This document shows, one piece after another, positions 1-11,022 of a DNA stretch of 64,000 nt. This stretch comes from Branchipolynoe longqiensis (Eukaryota; Annelida; Polychaeta; Phyllodocida; Polynoidae): NCBI GenBank assembly GCA_030323885.1, contig CM059188.1, positions 111,072,763 to 111,136,762 on the forward strand, read 5' to 3'. Within the stretch, counting starts at the first letter, position 1; each line of letters opens with the position of its first letter. Below the pieces are notes generated by a model. That model saw only the letters and a program-made list of their open reading frames with translations. It was not told the origin of the DNA and made no database searches. The position numbers and the translations under genes are program-made.

Positions 1-25
1 TAGGGAGCGTCACGACAGGGGCTTT

Positions 26-433
26 GTGTCTTCGTCATAGTGGATTTGCTGCTGTGGCCTTTTTCTCGTCCAGGCAGGGGGGGCTGATAAAGGGTGCAGA
101 TAACAGGTCCCCCGCTGCTCGTTCATGCATGGGAAACACCGCAGTAGGGTCGTTTTCCCTCAAGTTATGACTCATTCCTTTTTAATCACACTGGGCACTG
201 TGGCCAAATCGGTAAAGCACGGGGCCTCGTTGTGTTGGAGATCGATTGTGGGCGCTGTGTCTTCGTCATAGTGGATTCGCTGCTGTGGCCTTTTTCTCGT
301 CCAGCCAGGGGGGGCTGATAAAGTGTGCAGATAACAGGTCCCCTGCTCGTTCATGCATGGGAAACACCGCAGTAGGGTCGCTTTCCCTCAAGTTATGACT
401 CATTCTTTTCAAGCACACTGGGCGCGGTGGCCG
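26..433. repeat. Tandem duplication, unit about 231 bp
   Basis: The segment starting GTGTCTTCGTCATAGTGGAT at 26 recurs at 257 with a few substitutions, and both copies run into a SINE-A-like head (GGGCACTGTGGCCAAATCGG at 194, GGGCGCGGTGGCCGAACTGG at 420). The unit therefore appears to carry a 5' piece of the SINE at its right edge. No coding potential is seen. Confidence 0.8.
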
Positions 434-751
434 AACTGGTAGAGCTTGGGCCTCGCATGTGGGAGATCAGGATGTTGGTTCCCAGTTGAGTCAAACAATG
501 ACTTATCAAATGGATACTTCTCACTTCCTAGCCTGCTTGGCATTAATAGGATAGGGCAAGGACTGGTTAGCTCATTGTGGCAGGATAATGTTAATCAGTG
601 GGATATTGGGTTATGGTACCAGCAGCCTGATTTCCCAGTGGGACAGCACTATAAGGTCACCATGAGTGTGCACTGTCACCAGTCGGTACCCATCCTGATA
701 TGACCTTAGATGTTGCTAGGACGTAGAACTCCAACAACCAAGCAACCAAAC
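417..751 (+). mobile_element. SINE-A copy (tRNA-Leu-like head)
   Basis: This is a full-length member of the main SINE family of the window, called SINE-A here. It starts with a pol III A-box-like TGGCCGAACTGGTAGAGC and a degraded B box near GGTTCCCAGTTGAGTC. The body contains ATTAATAGGATAGGGCAAGG, and the 3' tail is CCTGATATGACCTTAGATG followed by TTGCTAGGACGTAGAAC. The head resembles tRNA-Leu/Ser genes. The element has no protein; it would have used pol III transcription and borrowed LINE enzymes. Confidence 0.8.
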
Positions 752-957
752 AAGGTGCCACCTGCATGTCCACTAGCTGCAACATTACAGCTGCAGGCCG
801 CATTATTGTCCACTGAGTCACGTGACTAACGTGCCAGCCTTTTATTCGCAAGCTGGGCAGCTGGCAGGCACCCTCACACTAGTCACAGTGTGCTTCCGTG
901 AATTAGGGTGCTACAGAAAGGGTCTATGTACATACGGCTTTCTGTCGGGTTGGATGG

Positions 958-1735
958 TGTAGGTTTGACCGGCACAGGAGGTCGTGGGTATGTATGGCAT
1001 GGCCTGGTTAATGTGCATGCGTGACACATATTGTTGTAGGGTTGTGTGGCATTTACTGGTGGGCATGTTTGACAGATATTCTTCTCAGTTTATGTGGCAT
1101 GTGCTGATATGCATGTGTGACACAGTGTTGTGGGTGTGTGTGGCATGTGCTGGTGGGCATATGTGACACAGTGTTGTGGGTGTGTGTGCCATGTGTTGAT
1201 GTCTGTACACCAGATATTGTTGTAGGATTGTGTGGCATGTGCTGGTGGGCATGTGTGACATATATTCGTGTCGGTTTGTGTGGCATGTGATGATGTGCAT
1301 GTGTGACACAGTGTTGTGTTGTGTGTGTGTGTCTGGCATGTGCTGATGTCTTTACACCACATATTGTTGTAGGGTTGTGTAGCATGTGCTGATGTGCATG
1401 TTTGACACATTGTTGTAGTGTTGTGTGACATGTGCTGATGTGCATCTTTGACACATTGCTGTAGGGTTGTGTGGCACGTGCTGATGGTTCTGTTTGACAC
1501 ATTGTTGTAGGGTTGTGTGACATGTGCTGATGTGTGTGTACAACACATTGTTGTAGGATTGTGTGTGGCAGGTACTGATGTCTGTGTAGAACACATTGTT
1601 GTAGGATTGTGTGGCATGTGCTGAGAGGTGTGTACAACACATTGTCATAGAGTTGTGTGGCATGTAATGACGTGGATGTGTGACAGATATTCTGGCAGGG
1701 TTGTGGGGCAAGTACTGGTGTGTGTGACACATGTT
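958..1735. repeat. Minisatellite, about 46-bp unit, TG-rich
   Basis: Degenerate tandem repeat whose unit reads roughly TTGTTGTAGGGTTGTGTGGC then ATGTGCTGATGTGCATGTTTGACACA. Unit starts at 1410, 1456 and 1502 show the 46-bp spacing. Long reading frames rich in Cys/His/Thr on both strands are by-products of the periodicity. Confidence 0.9.
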
Positions 1736-3230
1736 GCCGTTGTGCAGGTACAAGTTTGTGTAGTCCATGTTTGTATGGGTTCATGTGCTGATACAACTGT
1801 GTGTACCTCATACTAATGTGACATCATGTGGGGTGTGCTGGTACAAGTGTTGTGGGTGTGTGTGGCATGTAGTGGTACAAGCTGGTCTAGCTTCATGTGC
1901 CATATGCTGGTACACGTTTGTCCATTCCATATTCATGTGGCATGTCTGGTACAAGTTTGTTGTGTAGCCCATACTGGTGTGGCTTCATCTGGGGTGTGCT
2001 GGCACAAGTTTGTGTCACCCATGTTGATCCAGGTTCAGGTGGGGTGTGCTCGTACAAGTTTGTGTCACCCATGTTGATCCGGGTTCATGTGGGATGTGCT
2101 GGTACAAGTTTGTGTAGCCCATCTTGGTCCAGGTTCATGTGCCGTGTGATGGTACAAGTTTCTATAACCCATGTTGGTCCGAGGTCATGTGTCATGTTCT
2201 GGTATCATGTCTGTGTATCTCCTCTCAGTCCAGATTCATATGGGGTGTACTGGTATAGGTGTGTGCAACCCACCTTGGTACGAGTTCATTTGGTGTGTGC
2301 TGGTACAGGTTTATGTAACCCATCTTGGTACGAGTTCATGTGGGGTGTGCTGGTACAGGTTTGTGTAACCCATCTTGGTACGAGTTCCTGTGGGGTGTGC
2401 TGGTACAGGTTTGTGTAACCCATCTTGGTACGAGTTCATGTGGGATGTGCTGGTACAGGTTTGTGTAACCCATCTTGGTATGAGTTCATGTGGGGTGTGC
2501 TGGTAGAGGTTTGTGTAACCCATCTTGGTATGAGTTCATGTGGGGTGTGTTGGTACAGGTTTGTGTAACCCATCTTGGTATGAGTTTGTGTGGGTGTGCT
2601 GGTACAGGTTTGTGTAACCCATCTTGGTACGAGTTCATGTGGGGTGTGCTGGTAGAGGTTTGTGTAACCCATCTTGGTATGAGTTCATGTGGGGTGTGCT
2701 GGTACAGGTTTGTGTAACCCATCTTGGTACGAGTTCCTGTGGGGTGTGCTGGTACAGGTTTGTGTAACTCATCTTGGTATGAGTTCATGTGGGTGTGCTG
2801 GTACAGGTTTGTGTAACCCATCTTGGTATGAGTTCATGTGGGTGTGCTGGTACAGGTTTGTTTAGCCCATATTGGTACGGGTTCATGTGGGGTGTGCTGG
2901 TACAGGTTTGTGTAACCCATCTTGGTATGAGTTCATGTGGGTGTGCTGGTACAGGTTTGTGTAACCCATCTTGGTATGAGTTCATGTGGGTGTGCTGGTA
3001 CAGGTTTGGGTAACCCTTCTTGGTATAGTTCATGTGGGGTGTGCTTGGTACAGGTTTGTGTAACCCACCTTGGTACGAGTTCATTTGGGGTGTGCTGGTA
3101 CAGGTGTGTAACCCATCTTGGTACGAGTTCATGTGGAATGTCCTGTATCCTATGCTGGTTTTGCTTCATGTGACATGTGATGGTACAAGTTTGTGTAACC
3201 CATGTTGGTGTGTGTTCATGTAGGTGGTGC
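1736..3230. repeat. Minisatellite, 50-bp unit
   Basis: The unit TGGTACAGGTTTGTGTAACC followed by CATCTTGGTACGAGTTCATGTGGGGTGTGC repeats with exact 50-bp spacing from about 2251 to 3120 and in a more diverged form on both flanks. It abuts the 46-bp minisatellite and shares its TG-rich vocabulary (GTGTGCTGGTAC against ATGTGCTGATG), so one may have evolved from the other. Confidence 0.93.
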
Positions 3231-3418
3231 TGTAGCCCCTGCCCGTTCCGTGTTTTTTTGTCCCTGGAATAGGTTCATTTAACAAATGCTGACCCGATTC
3301 TGTCTGGGGTATGCTGGACCACAACACTAAGCTCAATCTGGGTTTGATTCAATTTCGACGCCGATTTCAGAATCCATTAGCGGAGCAGCGCCAAAACGCG
3401 CGCAGCGAACGAGTTTAA

Positions 3419-3989
3419 AGGCCATGTTACACTTTACTGGTTTGAGGAAACGGATTGAAACAGACAAAAATATTCTAATCCGGTGTGATTCAGACTTGAA
3501 ATGTATCGATTATGTAACAGACGGTAATGGATGGGTAACAGACAATAATGGACTGGTAACAGACGGTAATGGATGGTAATGGTTGATAATGTATCTAACA
3601 ATCAACGGACAATTCAGGATACAAAAAGAACTATAAAGAAGGGCAACGGACGTGTAATGGATATGTAATGGCCAGGAACGGACGGGAACATACGGTAACA
3701 GAGGGGAACGGACGGTAACAGACGGGAACGGACAGGGAATGGACGGGGAATGGACAGGGAAGGGATGAGGAATGGACGGGGAATCGACGGTAACGAATAA
3801 TAACTGCATACATCAGTTCGGTGCAATCCGTTACAAGTTTTGTGCCTGCTCAAAACTTGTAACGGATCGGGACGGATATTAACGGATATCAATGGATATG
3901 CAATGGACACAAACTGGGCTTTGCCGAATATCAACGGACTGTGTTCCGTTTCAATCCGTTTCCTCAATCTGGTAAAGTGTGACAAGACC
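3419..3989. mobile_element. Foldback DNA element FB-1 (571 bp)
   Basis: Terminal inverted repeats (TIRs) of about 45 bp pair AGGCCATGTTACACTTTACT at the left with AGTAAAGTGTGACAAGACCT at the right. The element is flanked by TTAA on both sides (3415-3418 and 3990-3993), readable as TTAA or TAA target duplication. The interior is degenerate GGGAACGGAC/GGTAATGG repeats. An off-centre perfect 15-bp hairpin, CCGTTACAAGTTTTG with CAAAACTTGTAACGG, lies at 3828-3865. No transposase is present, so it is non-autonomous. Confidence 0.85.
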
Positions 3990-3993
3990 TTAA

Positions 3994-4357
3994 CGCGGCT
4001 CGGGCCGCGCTCGGGGAATTGGTAACAGCGGTAATATAAGGCCACGAGCGCAACACACAGAACAGGTAACACAGCATCCAGCCCACACACTGTTACACTC
4101 CCATCACACCAAACTAGTTCTCAAAATGTCCGACCACGTTCTAAAATGGTCCGTGGGTGGGGTAGAATATGGCTGCAAGAAAATGTTGGGGACGCTCAAA
4201 GTTCTGGAGCACCATTTTGTTCTAGCCTGTCCATTCCATTCGTAAAAAGACCGTAAAAAGTTGCTCCTATGTCCATTCCGTTAACACACAGTTTGAGTCC
4301 GCTAAGCAACATTTTTGAGAATATAGTGAGAACTACTTTGGTGGTTTTTTTTACATG
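3994..4357. other. Unassigned stretch
   Basis: No conserved protein frame or repeat recognised. The 60-aa minus-strand frame at 4196-4378 shows no recognisable domain. Confidence 0.5.
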
Positions 4358-4412
4358 CTGTCGGTCACGATGCGTCAAAGACTGCTTTCATTACTTGACG
4401 GCCGCTCTCGAT
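4358..4412 (-). mobile_element. LINE 3'-end fragment
   Basis: Read on the minus strand this matches the 3' end of the LINE at 21586-22707: GTCAAGTAATGAAAGCAGTC followed by TTTGACGCATCGTGACCGACAGCATG. It is an extremely 5'-truncated copy. Confidence 0.7.
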
Positions 4413-4515
4413 ATGAGGCTATTATTGCACAGTGCAGCATGTGACTAGTGATGTCTGTCAGGCACAAGCAGTTTTTGCGTTTTCGTAATTACGTATACAT
4501 GCTTAGTTAACATCC

Positions 4516-4623
4516 ACTGGGGTTCTTTTTTCTGGTACTGAAAACGGTCCAAAACAGTGTTAGAAGTTCAACTGGGGTTCTTTTTTCTGGTACGGAAAAT
4601 GGGCCAAAACAGTGTTAGAAGTT
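4516..4623. repeat. Tandem duplication, 55-bp unit, plus CATT/CACT tract
   Basis: ACTGGGGTTCTTTTTTCTGG starts at 4516 and again at 4571, with GGCCAAAACAGTGTTAGAAG ending each unit. A short (CATTCACT)n tract follows at about 4670-4716. Confidence 0.85.
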
Positions 4624-4738
4624 GATATCTGTCGTGATTTATTGCTGAGATTTAATCCCTTCTACAGTCACCCATTCACTCATTCACACATTCACTCATT
4701 CACTCACTCACTCTCTTCCTTCAACGTTACCGAATGCT

Positions 4739-4890
4739 TGTGTAGTGGTCTGCACTGAACTCTGGGGCAAGGAGCCACATAGACAGGTAACCGTGGGTAG
4801 TGTGGTGACATCAAGAAGCCTAGGTGGCGTAATGGTTAGCACACTGACCCAGAATGCAAAGAGATGTGGGTTCTAGTCCTGCTCTAGGCG
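4739..4890 (+). mobile_element. SINE-C copy (tRNA-like, third family)
   Basis: A leader of about 60 bp (CTGCACTGAACTC...AAGGAGCCACATAG) precedes a tRNA-like block, CCTAGGTGGCGTAATGGTTA then GCACACTGACCCAGAATGCAAAGAGATGTGGGTTCTAGTCC. It has an A-box-like GGTGGCGTAATGG and a B-box-like GGGTTCTAGTCC. Related copies lie at 5066-5210 (+) and 35868-36001 (-), so this is a dispersed family rather than a functional tRNA gene. Confidence 0.65.
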
Positions 4891-5065
4891 CAATATTTCC
4901 CATTTTCATCACCCCTTCAACACTGGTTGCCGTGACCATGATCCTGTACAAGCTACGCGCTGTATAGTTGTTGAGCCTACAATGTGTATGTATATGTAAG
5001 TGCATTTCCTGTATGTATGTATGTAATTTTAAGCATTTCAAGAATTACAATTCCAAGGGGACGAG

Positions 5066-5210
5066 TGTAGTAGGCTGCACTGACCTCGCAGGCAAGGAGC
5101 CACATAGCTAGCTAGGCGTGGGTAGGGTGGTCACATCAGGATGCCTAGGGGGTGTAATGCTTAGCACACTGGCACGGAATGCAAAGAGATGTGGGTTTGA
5201 GTCGTATTAA
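5066..5210 (+). mobile_element. SINE-C copy
   Basis: Same leader and tRNA-like block as at 4739-4890 (GTGTAGTAGGCTGCACTGAC ... GCAAAGAGATGTGGGTTTGA). The spacing from the first copy is 327 bp. The intervening sequence is not repeated, so two insertions or a decayed duplication are both possible. Confidence 0.65.
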
Positions 5211-5212
5211 AA

Positions 5213-5574
5213 CCCACATATCACTATTTGATGCGGTTAGATTTTTTTCACTCACACAGCGGGAACTGACAAGATCACCCTCACCCACTCGTAGCTGCTT
5301 CAAATGTTTACACATTACCTTAAGCGGACTTTTTTTGCGTAGCACATCATTATTGTCTTCACATTTCAATCGCCAGCTCCAAAATCCAAAGGTCTTCCGG
5401 CCGTAAATGGTCAAATTCATTTACAAAGCTTTTTACAAAGCTTTTCACAGAGCTATGTTAAATGCATAGTGATAATACCCGACAGAAATGGGACAGTTTA
5501 CCTGTTTAAATAAGAATGTGAGATGTCTCCAATGTGAACGCATTGGATGCATTTCACCACCTTTATATGAAGAG
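5213..5574. other. Unassigned stretch
   Basis: AT-rich; no repeat or conserved frame recognised. Overlapping frames on both strands at 5145-5420 show no domain. Confidence 0.5.
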
Positions 5575-5699
5575 TTCAGGCGCAAAACCACGTAAACATC
5601 AATTAGTGAGAATAAAAATTACCTTGAGGGAAAATTCTGTTATTTCAATGACATTTTGGAATTAGCGTTTATGGGGTTTTTCGCCTGAACTCTTCATAT
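5575..5699. mobile_element. Small foldback MITE (125 bp)
   Basis: The ends ATATGAAGAGTTCAGGCGCA and TTCGCCTGAACTCTTCATAT are inverted repeats of about 33 bp. A second, 246-bp member with the same ends lies at 9928-10173, which supports a mobile family. Confidence 0.8.
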
Positions 5700-5715
5700 T
5701 ACTTTACTTTGATTT

Positions 5716-5786
5716 GACTTGGCGAGGATCGAACCCACAAGGAAGCGGACGCTCTAACAGCTGAACGGTTGTGTGCCTCACAAGTC
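5716..5786 (-). pseudogene. tRNA-like remnant
   Basis: On the minus strand the block contains an A-box-like GCTGTTAGAGCGTCC and a good B box, GGGTTCGATCCTCGCC. It does not close a convincing acceptor stem, so a tRNA pseudogene or SINE head is more likely than a working tRNA. Confidence 0.4.
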
Positions 5787-5838
5787 GCGCGTCTTGTGGG
5801 GTGTGCACGGGCTTTAGGCCAATATTCCATGCTCAGGT

Positions 5839-6175
5839 GGATGGGCGCAGTGGCCAAATCGGTTGAGTGCAGGCCTCACATGCAGGAGAACCGGAGTTTG
5901 GTTCCCAGTCGAGTCAAACCAATGACTTACAACATTGATACTTGACACTTTCCAACCTGTTGCTCGGCATTAATAGGATAGAGCAAGGACTGGTTAGGTT
6001 AGCTCAGTGTCAGGATAATGTGACTGAGTGAGATATCGGATCATGGTGCCAGCAGCCAGAATTCCCAGTGGGTAACACTATAAAATTGTCATGAGGGCGC
6101 ACTGTGACAAATCGGTGCCCGTCCTGATGTGACCTTAGATGCTGCAGGACATAAAACTCAAAGCAGCAAGCAATC
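5839..6175 (+). mobile_element. SINE-A copy
   Basis: Full-length: head GGGCGCAGTGGCCAAATCGG, B-box region GGTTCCCAGTCGAGTCAAAC, body CATTAATAGGATAGAGCAAG, tail TGATGTGACCTTAGATGCTG. It is diverged, with a GGTTAGGTTAG micro-duplication in the middle. Confidence 0.85.
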
Positions 6176-6315
6176 ACGCTTAGGGTTGCAAGCCAGAAAG
6201 CCGCCAGTTCCTTAGCAATGACTGATGCGATTAGCTTGGACAGTAGGCGCGTTGCCGGCCACCAGGGGCGAATACCAAGCACATCGCCAACCGAGTACAG
6301 TGTCACTTCCAATTG

Positions 6316-7010
6316 GGGAGCGCCTCTGCCTGCCGGGGCGGAACGCAGGGAGGGCGGGGACGTGGGAAGGCGTGGACGCAGGAACGAGGAGACGTAGGAA
6401 CGCAGGGAGTCAGGAACGCGGGGAGGCAGGGACGCAGGAACGGGGAGACAGGAATGCTGGGAGGCAGGGACACGGGAACGCAGGGACGTGGGGACGGACG
6501 CGGGAACGCAGGGACGCATGAATGTGGAGACGCCAGTGGACGAGGGAACCGGGGACACAGGAACACGGAGACACAGGAACGCTGGAATGCATAAACGTAG
6601 GGACGCAGGAAGGTGGGGACATAGCAATGCGGCAACGCAGCAAGGTGGAGACAGGGAGACGCGGGGGCGCAGGAACGTGGGGAAGCAGGAACCGAGGATG
6701 CGGGGACGCAGGATGCGGGGACGCAGGAATGCAGGAGACAGGAATGCTGGTATGCAGGAACTCGGGAACGCGGGAACACAAGAACAGGGGAACGCAGGAG
6801 TATGGGAACGCGGGAGCGCAAGAACGCGGGGATGTGAGGACGTGGGAACGCAGTGACACAGGAAGAGGGGGAAGGCAGGAATGCAAGAACGCGCGGACGC
6901 GGGAACGCTGGATTGCAGGGACGCAGGAAACCGGGGACGCAGGACCACAGCAACGTAGTAACGCAGGAACGTGTGGATGTGGGGATGAGGGGATGTCCGA
7001 TGTGGGGATG
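6316..7010. repeat. GC-rich satellite, period about 8 bp
   Basis: Degenerate array of GGRACGCR-type words (GGGACGCAGGAACGCG and relatives) with strong purine bias on the + strand. The 338-aa and 247-aa Pro/Ser/Arg frames on the minus strand and the Gly/Arg/Thr frames on the plus strand are all artefacts of this array. Confidence 0.92.
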
Positions 7011-7128
7011 CGGGAAGGGAAGGCACTCAGCCAACCACCTGCACACATGCCAGGTTTATTTAAAGCTGCATCGTGTGATGAAACCAACACAAGACCAAAA
7101 CAGTGATGTAGATTTGATTCTACAATTG

Positions 7129-7440
7129 TGGCGTTCTCTGTGGCGGAGTGGTTAGAGTGTTTGACTTTTTTCTAGGTCAGACTCCTAATCTGAGGGTCAG
7201 CGGTTCGATTCCCTGTGCATCCAGCTTTGCCAATTTGGATTTCCACCGCTGTGTATAACTTACAGCATCAGCAAAGGCCAGTTGCTCTCATACCATGTCT
7301 ATGTGGTGTGGGAGGTTAAAAATCACTTGGGTCAGTAAAAGTGTAGGCTCGGGCTTTCTATCGACCAGCAGTGGAATGAGGAAGACCAGTCGTCTATGAC
7401 TGAAATTTCCCCTGCTTAAACAACTAATGGACCAAAAAAA
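7129..7440 (+). mobile_element. SINE-B copy (tRNA-Arg-like head)
   Basis: The head has A box TGGCGGAGTGGTTAGAGT and B box GGTTCGATTCC. The anticodon-arm-like CAGACTCCTAATCTGAGGGT resembles tRNA-Arg(TCT). The body runs GTGTATAACTTACAGCATCA ... GTAAAAGTGTAGGCTCGGGC. The tail (AGACCAGTCGTCTATGACTG then AAATTTCCCCTGCTTAAACAACTAATG, ending in A-rich sequence) is the same tail used by a SINE-A-headed element at 57000. Confidence 0.8.
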
Positions 7441-7442
7441 AA

Positions 7443-7733
7443 CTAAAAAACTTAGACATGGGTACAAATATCAATATCAAACATTTGTCGCCACATAGAA
7501 TAGAATATGAAGCCAATTTAATAGAAGCTGTTACTGCAGAAGCTTATCTGCTTATGGTGTTAGGGTTTCGGCATGCTTCCTGAAGTAATTTTGATTATTT
7601 GCACTTCAAATATCTAAAAGAAAGTTAGCCATTGAAAATAAAGGTTAATTTAAACTAGCGTAGGGTAGAGTATAACGTTCAACCTAAAGTATTTAACTCA
7701 GAAAATGACAGAAACTGTAAACCATTTAATATG
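7443..7733 (-). mobile_element. MITE-T copy, truncated
   Basis: Diverged minus-oriented copy of the abundant TTAA-flanked MITE (see 51068-51414). Recognisable words are CAAACATTTGTCGCCACATA, CTGTTACTGCAGAAG and TTAGCCATTGAAAATAAAGG. The outer ends have decayed. Confidence 0.65.
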
Positions 7734-7735
7734 TA

Positions 7736-8484
7736 ACTCCGCCCCTCCACTTCTTATGACCTGCATCCCAAACACGCAGCCAGGAAAGAAGTTTACATCT
7801 CTACATTGTCTCCATCTTATTGTCTCCATGCCTCTCTATGTTCTTCTCTATCCTCCCATAATACTGTCCTCTCCCTAATATCAGATAAACGCTCCTCATT
7901 TTCTTCTTTACGAATATCTAGCCTAACTGCCATAAATTTAGACCATGCTTCTAATGCTCCCGTTTCAGCAGAATAATGTCCCAGTGTACAGACCTTGAAA
8001 CCAATGTTGCAACTCATCTTGCAGCAATTCCTGCTTTGTGCGTGTGAGTGGCATCTTCAAGCTGCTGTTGTGTGTGGTGGTATAAAAGATTTAGCAGAAT
8101 TGAATCCAAGATTAGATATGTCTGTAAAGTAGAAGAAATAGTAAAAAAAAACTATGTAGTGTATTACTATGCTCCCCCTCTATGTCAAGGTTAAAGAAAA
8201 GCCGAAAGTAGTCCCATAAAGAAAGTATATTTTAGGGGCGATGCAAGGCTTCAATGATGGCATGTTACAGTCAAACGGACCTTCTAAAATAGCGATATTG
8301 TCGGAAATAAATGTCCACAAACCAAATTCTGAAGAAATGTCAACCCCCCACACAGTCAAAATAGCAGAAAAAACACTACCTACACAATGCACCAAACAAG
8401 CAGCGGCCAGCAAGTTTCTACTTGTTAAATTAACACTGTGTGTCAATAACTGTGTTACAGTTCACCAGTTTTGTCAAGTCGAAT
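7736..8484. other. Unassigned stretch
   Basis: No repeat recognised. The minus-strand frames at 7817-8017 (66 aa, acidic) and 8180-8446 (88 aa) have no domain, splice context or homologue I recognise, so I do not call genes. Confidence 0.5.
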
Positions 8485-9420
8485 GCTCAAATCTGTGGCT
8501 GTGTCTGCAGGCTATGGTGAACTCAATACAGACAAAGCGAAAGGAAGAGTATAAACTGTAAAAAAGAAGAGAGAGTCCAGCCCTCTGGTATATTATTTAA
8601 ATGGTTACATGGGTTCATTGTAGAGTATCACCCCACCCCTTTCCCCAATGGGAATCAAGCATTCATGGCCCTACCAATAGAGATCTGGGATTTCTGGTCC
8701 CCATGGATACCAGTGGTCTGCCCACCACCACAAGCTGTATGGCCCCATGGCCACCACCAACCTTACCCTTTGAGTGTGGTGATCCCTATCCCCGCAGAGG
8801 GGGTAGGCTCTGAGTGCACTCACACCCAGACGTGCCAGCACCACTATGTCTCTTTACCTCCCACTCAGGCACCACCAACCCATACACTTATGTAAAGACT
8901 AAGTCTCCATAGTATGCAAAGTTGAATCCTCCACTCAACTAATAGATTTACCACTCGATGTGGTCACCAGTATGTAAGGTCTATGGCTAAAATATGTGGT
9001 TGTGTAGGCAGGCTATAGTGAAATCAATTCAGACAAAGAGAAAGGAAGAGTATAAAATGTGAAAGAAGCGAGAGAGTCAAGCCCTCTGGTTTATTATTTA
9101 TATGGTACATGGGTTCATTGAAGAGTATCACCCCACCTGTTTCCCCCAATGGGAAACAAGCATTCTTGGCTCTACCAATAGGGATCCAGCATTCCTGGTC
9201 CCCATGGTTACCAGTGGTCTGTCCACTACCACCACCAAGCTTTGTGGCTCCCCTGGCCACCACCTGCCTTGAGCCTGAGTGTGGTAATCCCTATCCCAGC
9301 AGAGGGGGTAGGTTCTGAGTGCAATCACACCCAGACCTGCCAGCACCACTATGTCTATTTACATCCCACTCAGCCACCACCAAGCCATACACATATACGT
9401 ACACCAATCAGTAATAGAAC
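8485..9420. repeat. Direct duplication, unit about 500 bp
   Basis: GCAGGCTATGGTGAACTCAA at 8509 matches GCAGGCTATAGTGAAATCAA at 9009. The similarity continues through AGTATCACCCCACC, CTACCAATAGRGATC, CAGTGGTCTG and CAGAGGGGGTAGG to about 8890 and 9390. The duplicated unit encodes no conserved protein. Confidence 0.88.
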
Positions 9421-9927
9421 ATTTGCATTCCCCCTATGCCGAATATCGTAATATTTTACAACGTTATACAGACGCAGAAGGGAATTATTGTTATTCTGTG
9501 CTATATAAGAATTATACGAGTATAATAGCCTAAAATCCTCCCTCCAGCTCCTCGGCTCTCCCCTCATTCATTGGGTGCTGGAGCCTGGGCGAGTCATCTA
9601 CTGCCCCTACCTACTCAACCTCATATCTGACGGTGGCGCCACCTCCCCCTTCTCTCGGTAATGGCCGCCCAACCTCATCCACTCAAATGGCTTTGATTGG
9701 AAAAGTAACTAAATAAAGTATTAATATGGATTTAAAATATAGCTGGTTACACAAACCATTCACCAGATGGTTCTGTGGTGAAGAAAGACCTGGGGCCTTA
9801 CTTCACTACCTTTGCCTCATAAGAAATAAACATGACTGAAGTATCCCAAACACTGCCAACAAAGCTATGAATATTCCTGATATAATGAACATGTCCTGAC
9901 TAACTGTTGATGATGAAATAAACAGAT
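9421..9927. other. Unassigned stretch
   Basis: Nothing recognisable; the reading frames are short and unconserved. Confidence 0.5.
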
Positions 9928-10173
9928 AAATGAAGAGTCCATGCGCAAAAGTATGTAAACGCCAATCCAAAATCGTAATTTAAATAACAGATTCTTACTT
10001 GAAAATAATTTTGATTCTCACTAATTCCACTTTTCATATAATCATATTGTTGTGGAGTAATGAACACGAAGGTAGGAATATATAACAAAAAATTGTTTGT
10101 AGGTTTGATTCCAATGTTTATCTCCATTTTTGGATTGGCGTTAACGTGGTTTTGCGCTTGAACTCTTCAAATA
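9928..10173. mobile_element. Small foldback MITE (246 bp)
   Basis: The ends read TGAAGAGTCCATGCGCAAAA and TTTTGCGCTTGAACTCTTCA, with a further inverted pair GTAAACGCCAATCCAAAA/TTTTTGGATTGGCGTTAAC. It belongs to the same family as 5575-5699 but has a longer AT-rich loop. Confidence 0.8.
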
Positions 10174-10424
10174 TATGAATTCACCCACGTACAAATCGCA
10201 AGCTCTATTGTTAATATAGCCTGCGACGTGTCAGCCATACATATACAAAGCATCAGCCATTAATAGTCAATGTGTCAGCCATGAATCTCCAATATCGGGG
10301 AAAGAGAAATCCGGCACGATCTGTGGTTGTAAGCCAATGGTAAAAAATGGAGATATATGTATGTATGTGAAAGTGCCTCAAATGGTCGCTCTGTACTTCG
10401 AGGATGCTTGGTTGTTGGACATTT

Positions 10425-10575
10425 ACGTCCTGGCAACATATAAGGTCATATCAGGACGGGATTACCCGTGAAGATGCTTGAGGCAGCAGAGTAAAGTGTC
10501 GGGATTCTATAAGGAATCCTAGTTATCAAAGCCCGTCCTGATGTTGCTAGGACGTAAAACAACAACAAACAAACA
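10425..10575. mobile_element. Two isolated SINE tails in opposite orientation
   Basis: ACGTCCTGGCAACATATAAG at 10429 is a minus-strand SINE-A tail. CCCGTCCTGATGTTGCTAGG then ACGTAAAACAACAACAAACA at about 10531-10572 is a plus-strand tail. Neither has a head, so both look like severe 5' truncations. Confidence 0.7.
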
Positions 10576-10707
10576 GTTATCAAGGCATAAGACATGCAAG
10601 AATCCACACTATTTTACTATCAGTCTATCTGCATTTCATCAAATCAAACATGCCAGAATAATGAATACTTGGGTTTGTATTCCACTCATTGTGTCACATT
10701 ATTACAA

Positions 10708-11022
10708 GACCAGTAGGTTCAGCGTCCGTCTCCCGTTTTGGTAGATCGTGGGATTCGAAATGGTCGAGTCAAATCGATGATTTAAAAATTGATACTTGTT
10801 GCTTCCTAGCCATGCGCTCAGCATTAATAGGATAGGGCAAGGATTGGTTGGCTCAGTGCCAGGATAATGTGACTGAGTTGGATATCAGATCATGGTGCTG
10901 GCAGCCTGGTCTCCCAATGGGGCAGTACCATGAAGTCACCAGGAGTGTACACTGCCACAAGTCGGTACCCAACCTTATATGACCTTAGATGTTGCCAGCA
11001 CGTCAAACTCCAGCAAGCACCG
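10708..11022 (+). mobile_element. SINE-A copy
   Basis: Head partly decayed (GTTCAGCGTCCGTCTCCCGT, GGTCGAGTCAAATCGATGAT); body CAGCATTAATAGGATAGGGC; tail TATGACCTTAGATGTTGCCA. It lies immediately upstream of the 0.5-kb tandem array and its tail recurs in each array unit. Confidence 0.8.

Noticed and set aside
1053..3223. Many Cys/His/Thr-rich frames, up to 252 aa
   Set aside because: They are translations of the 46-bp and 50-bp minisatellites, open in several frames at once.
6010..7106. Long overlapping frames (up to 338 aa) rich in Pro/Ser/Arg or Gly/Arg/Thr
   Set aside because: All frames on both strands stay open because of the 8-bp GC-rich satellite. No domain or splice context.
7131..7225. 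Possible functional tRNA genes at SINE heads (also 35424, 43973, 57000)
   Set aside because: A and B boxes are good, but acceptor stems do not close and each is fused to a SINE body found in many copies.
8180..8446. 88-aa minus frame with two hydrophobic stretches
   Set aside because: No recognised domain; an antisense frame of equal length overlaps it, typical of chance.
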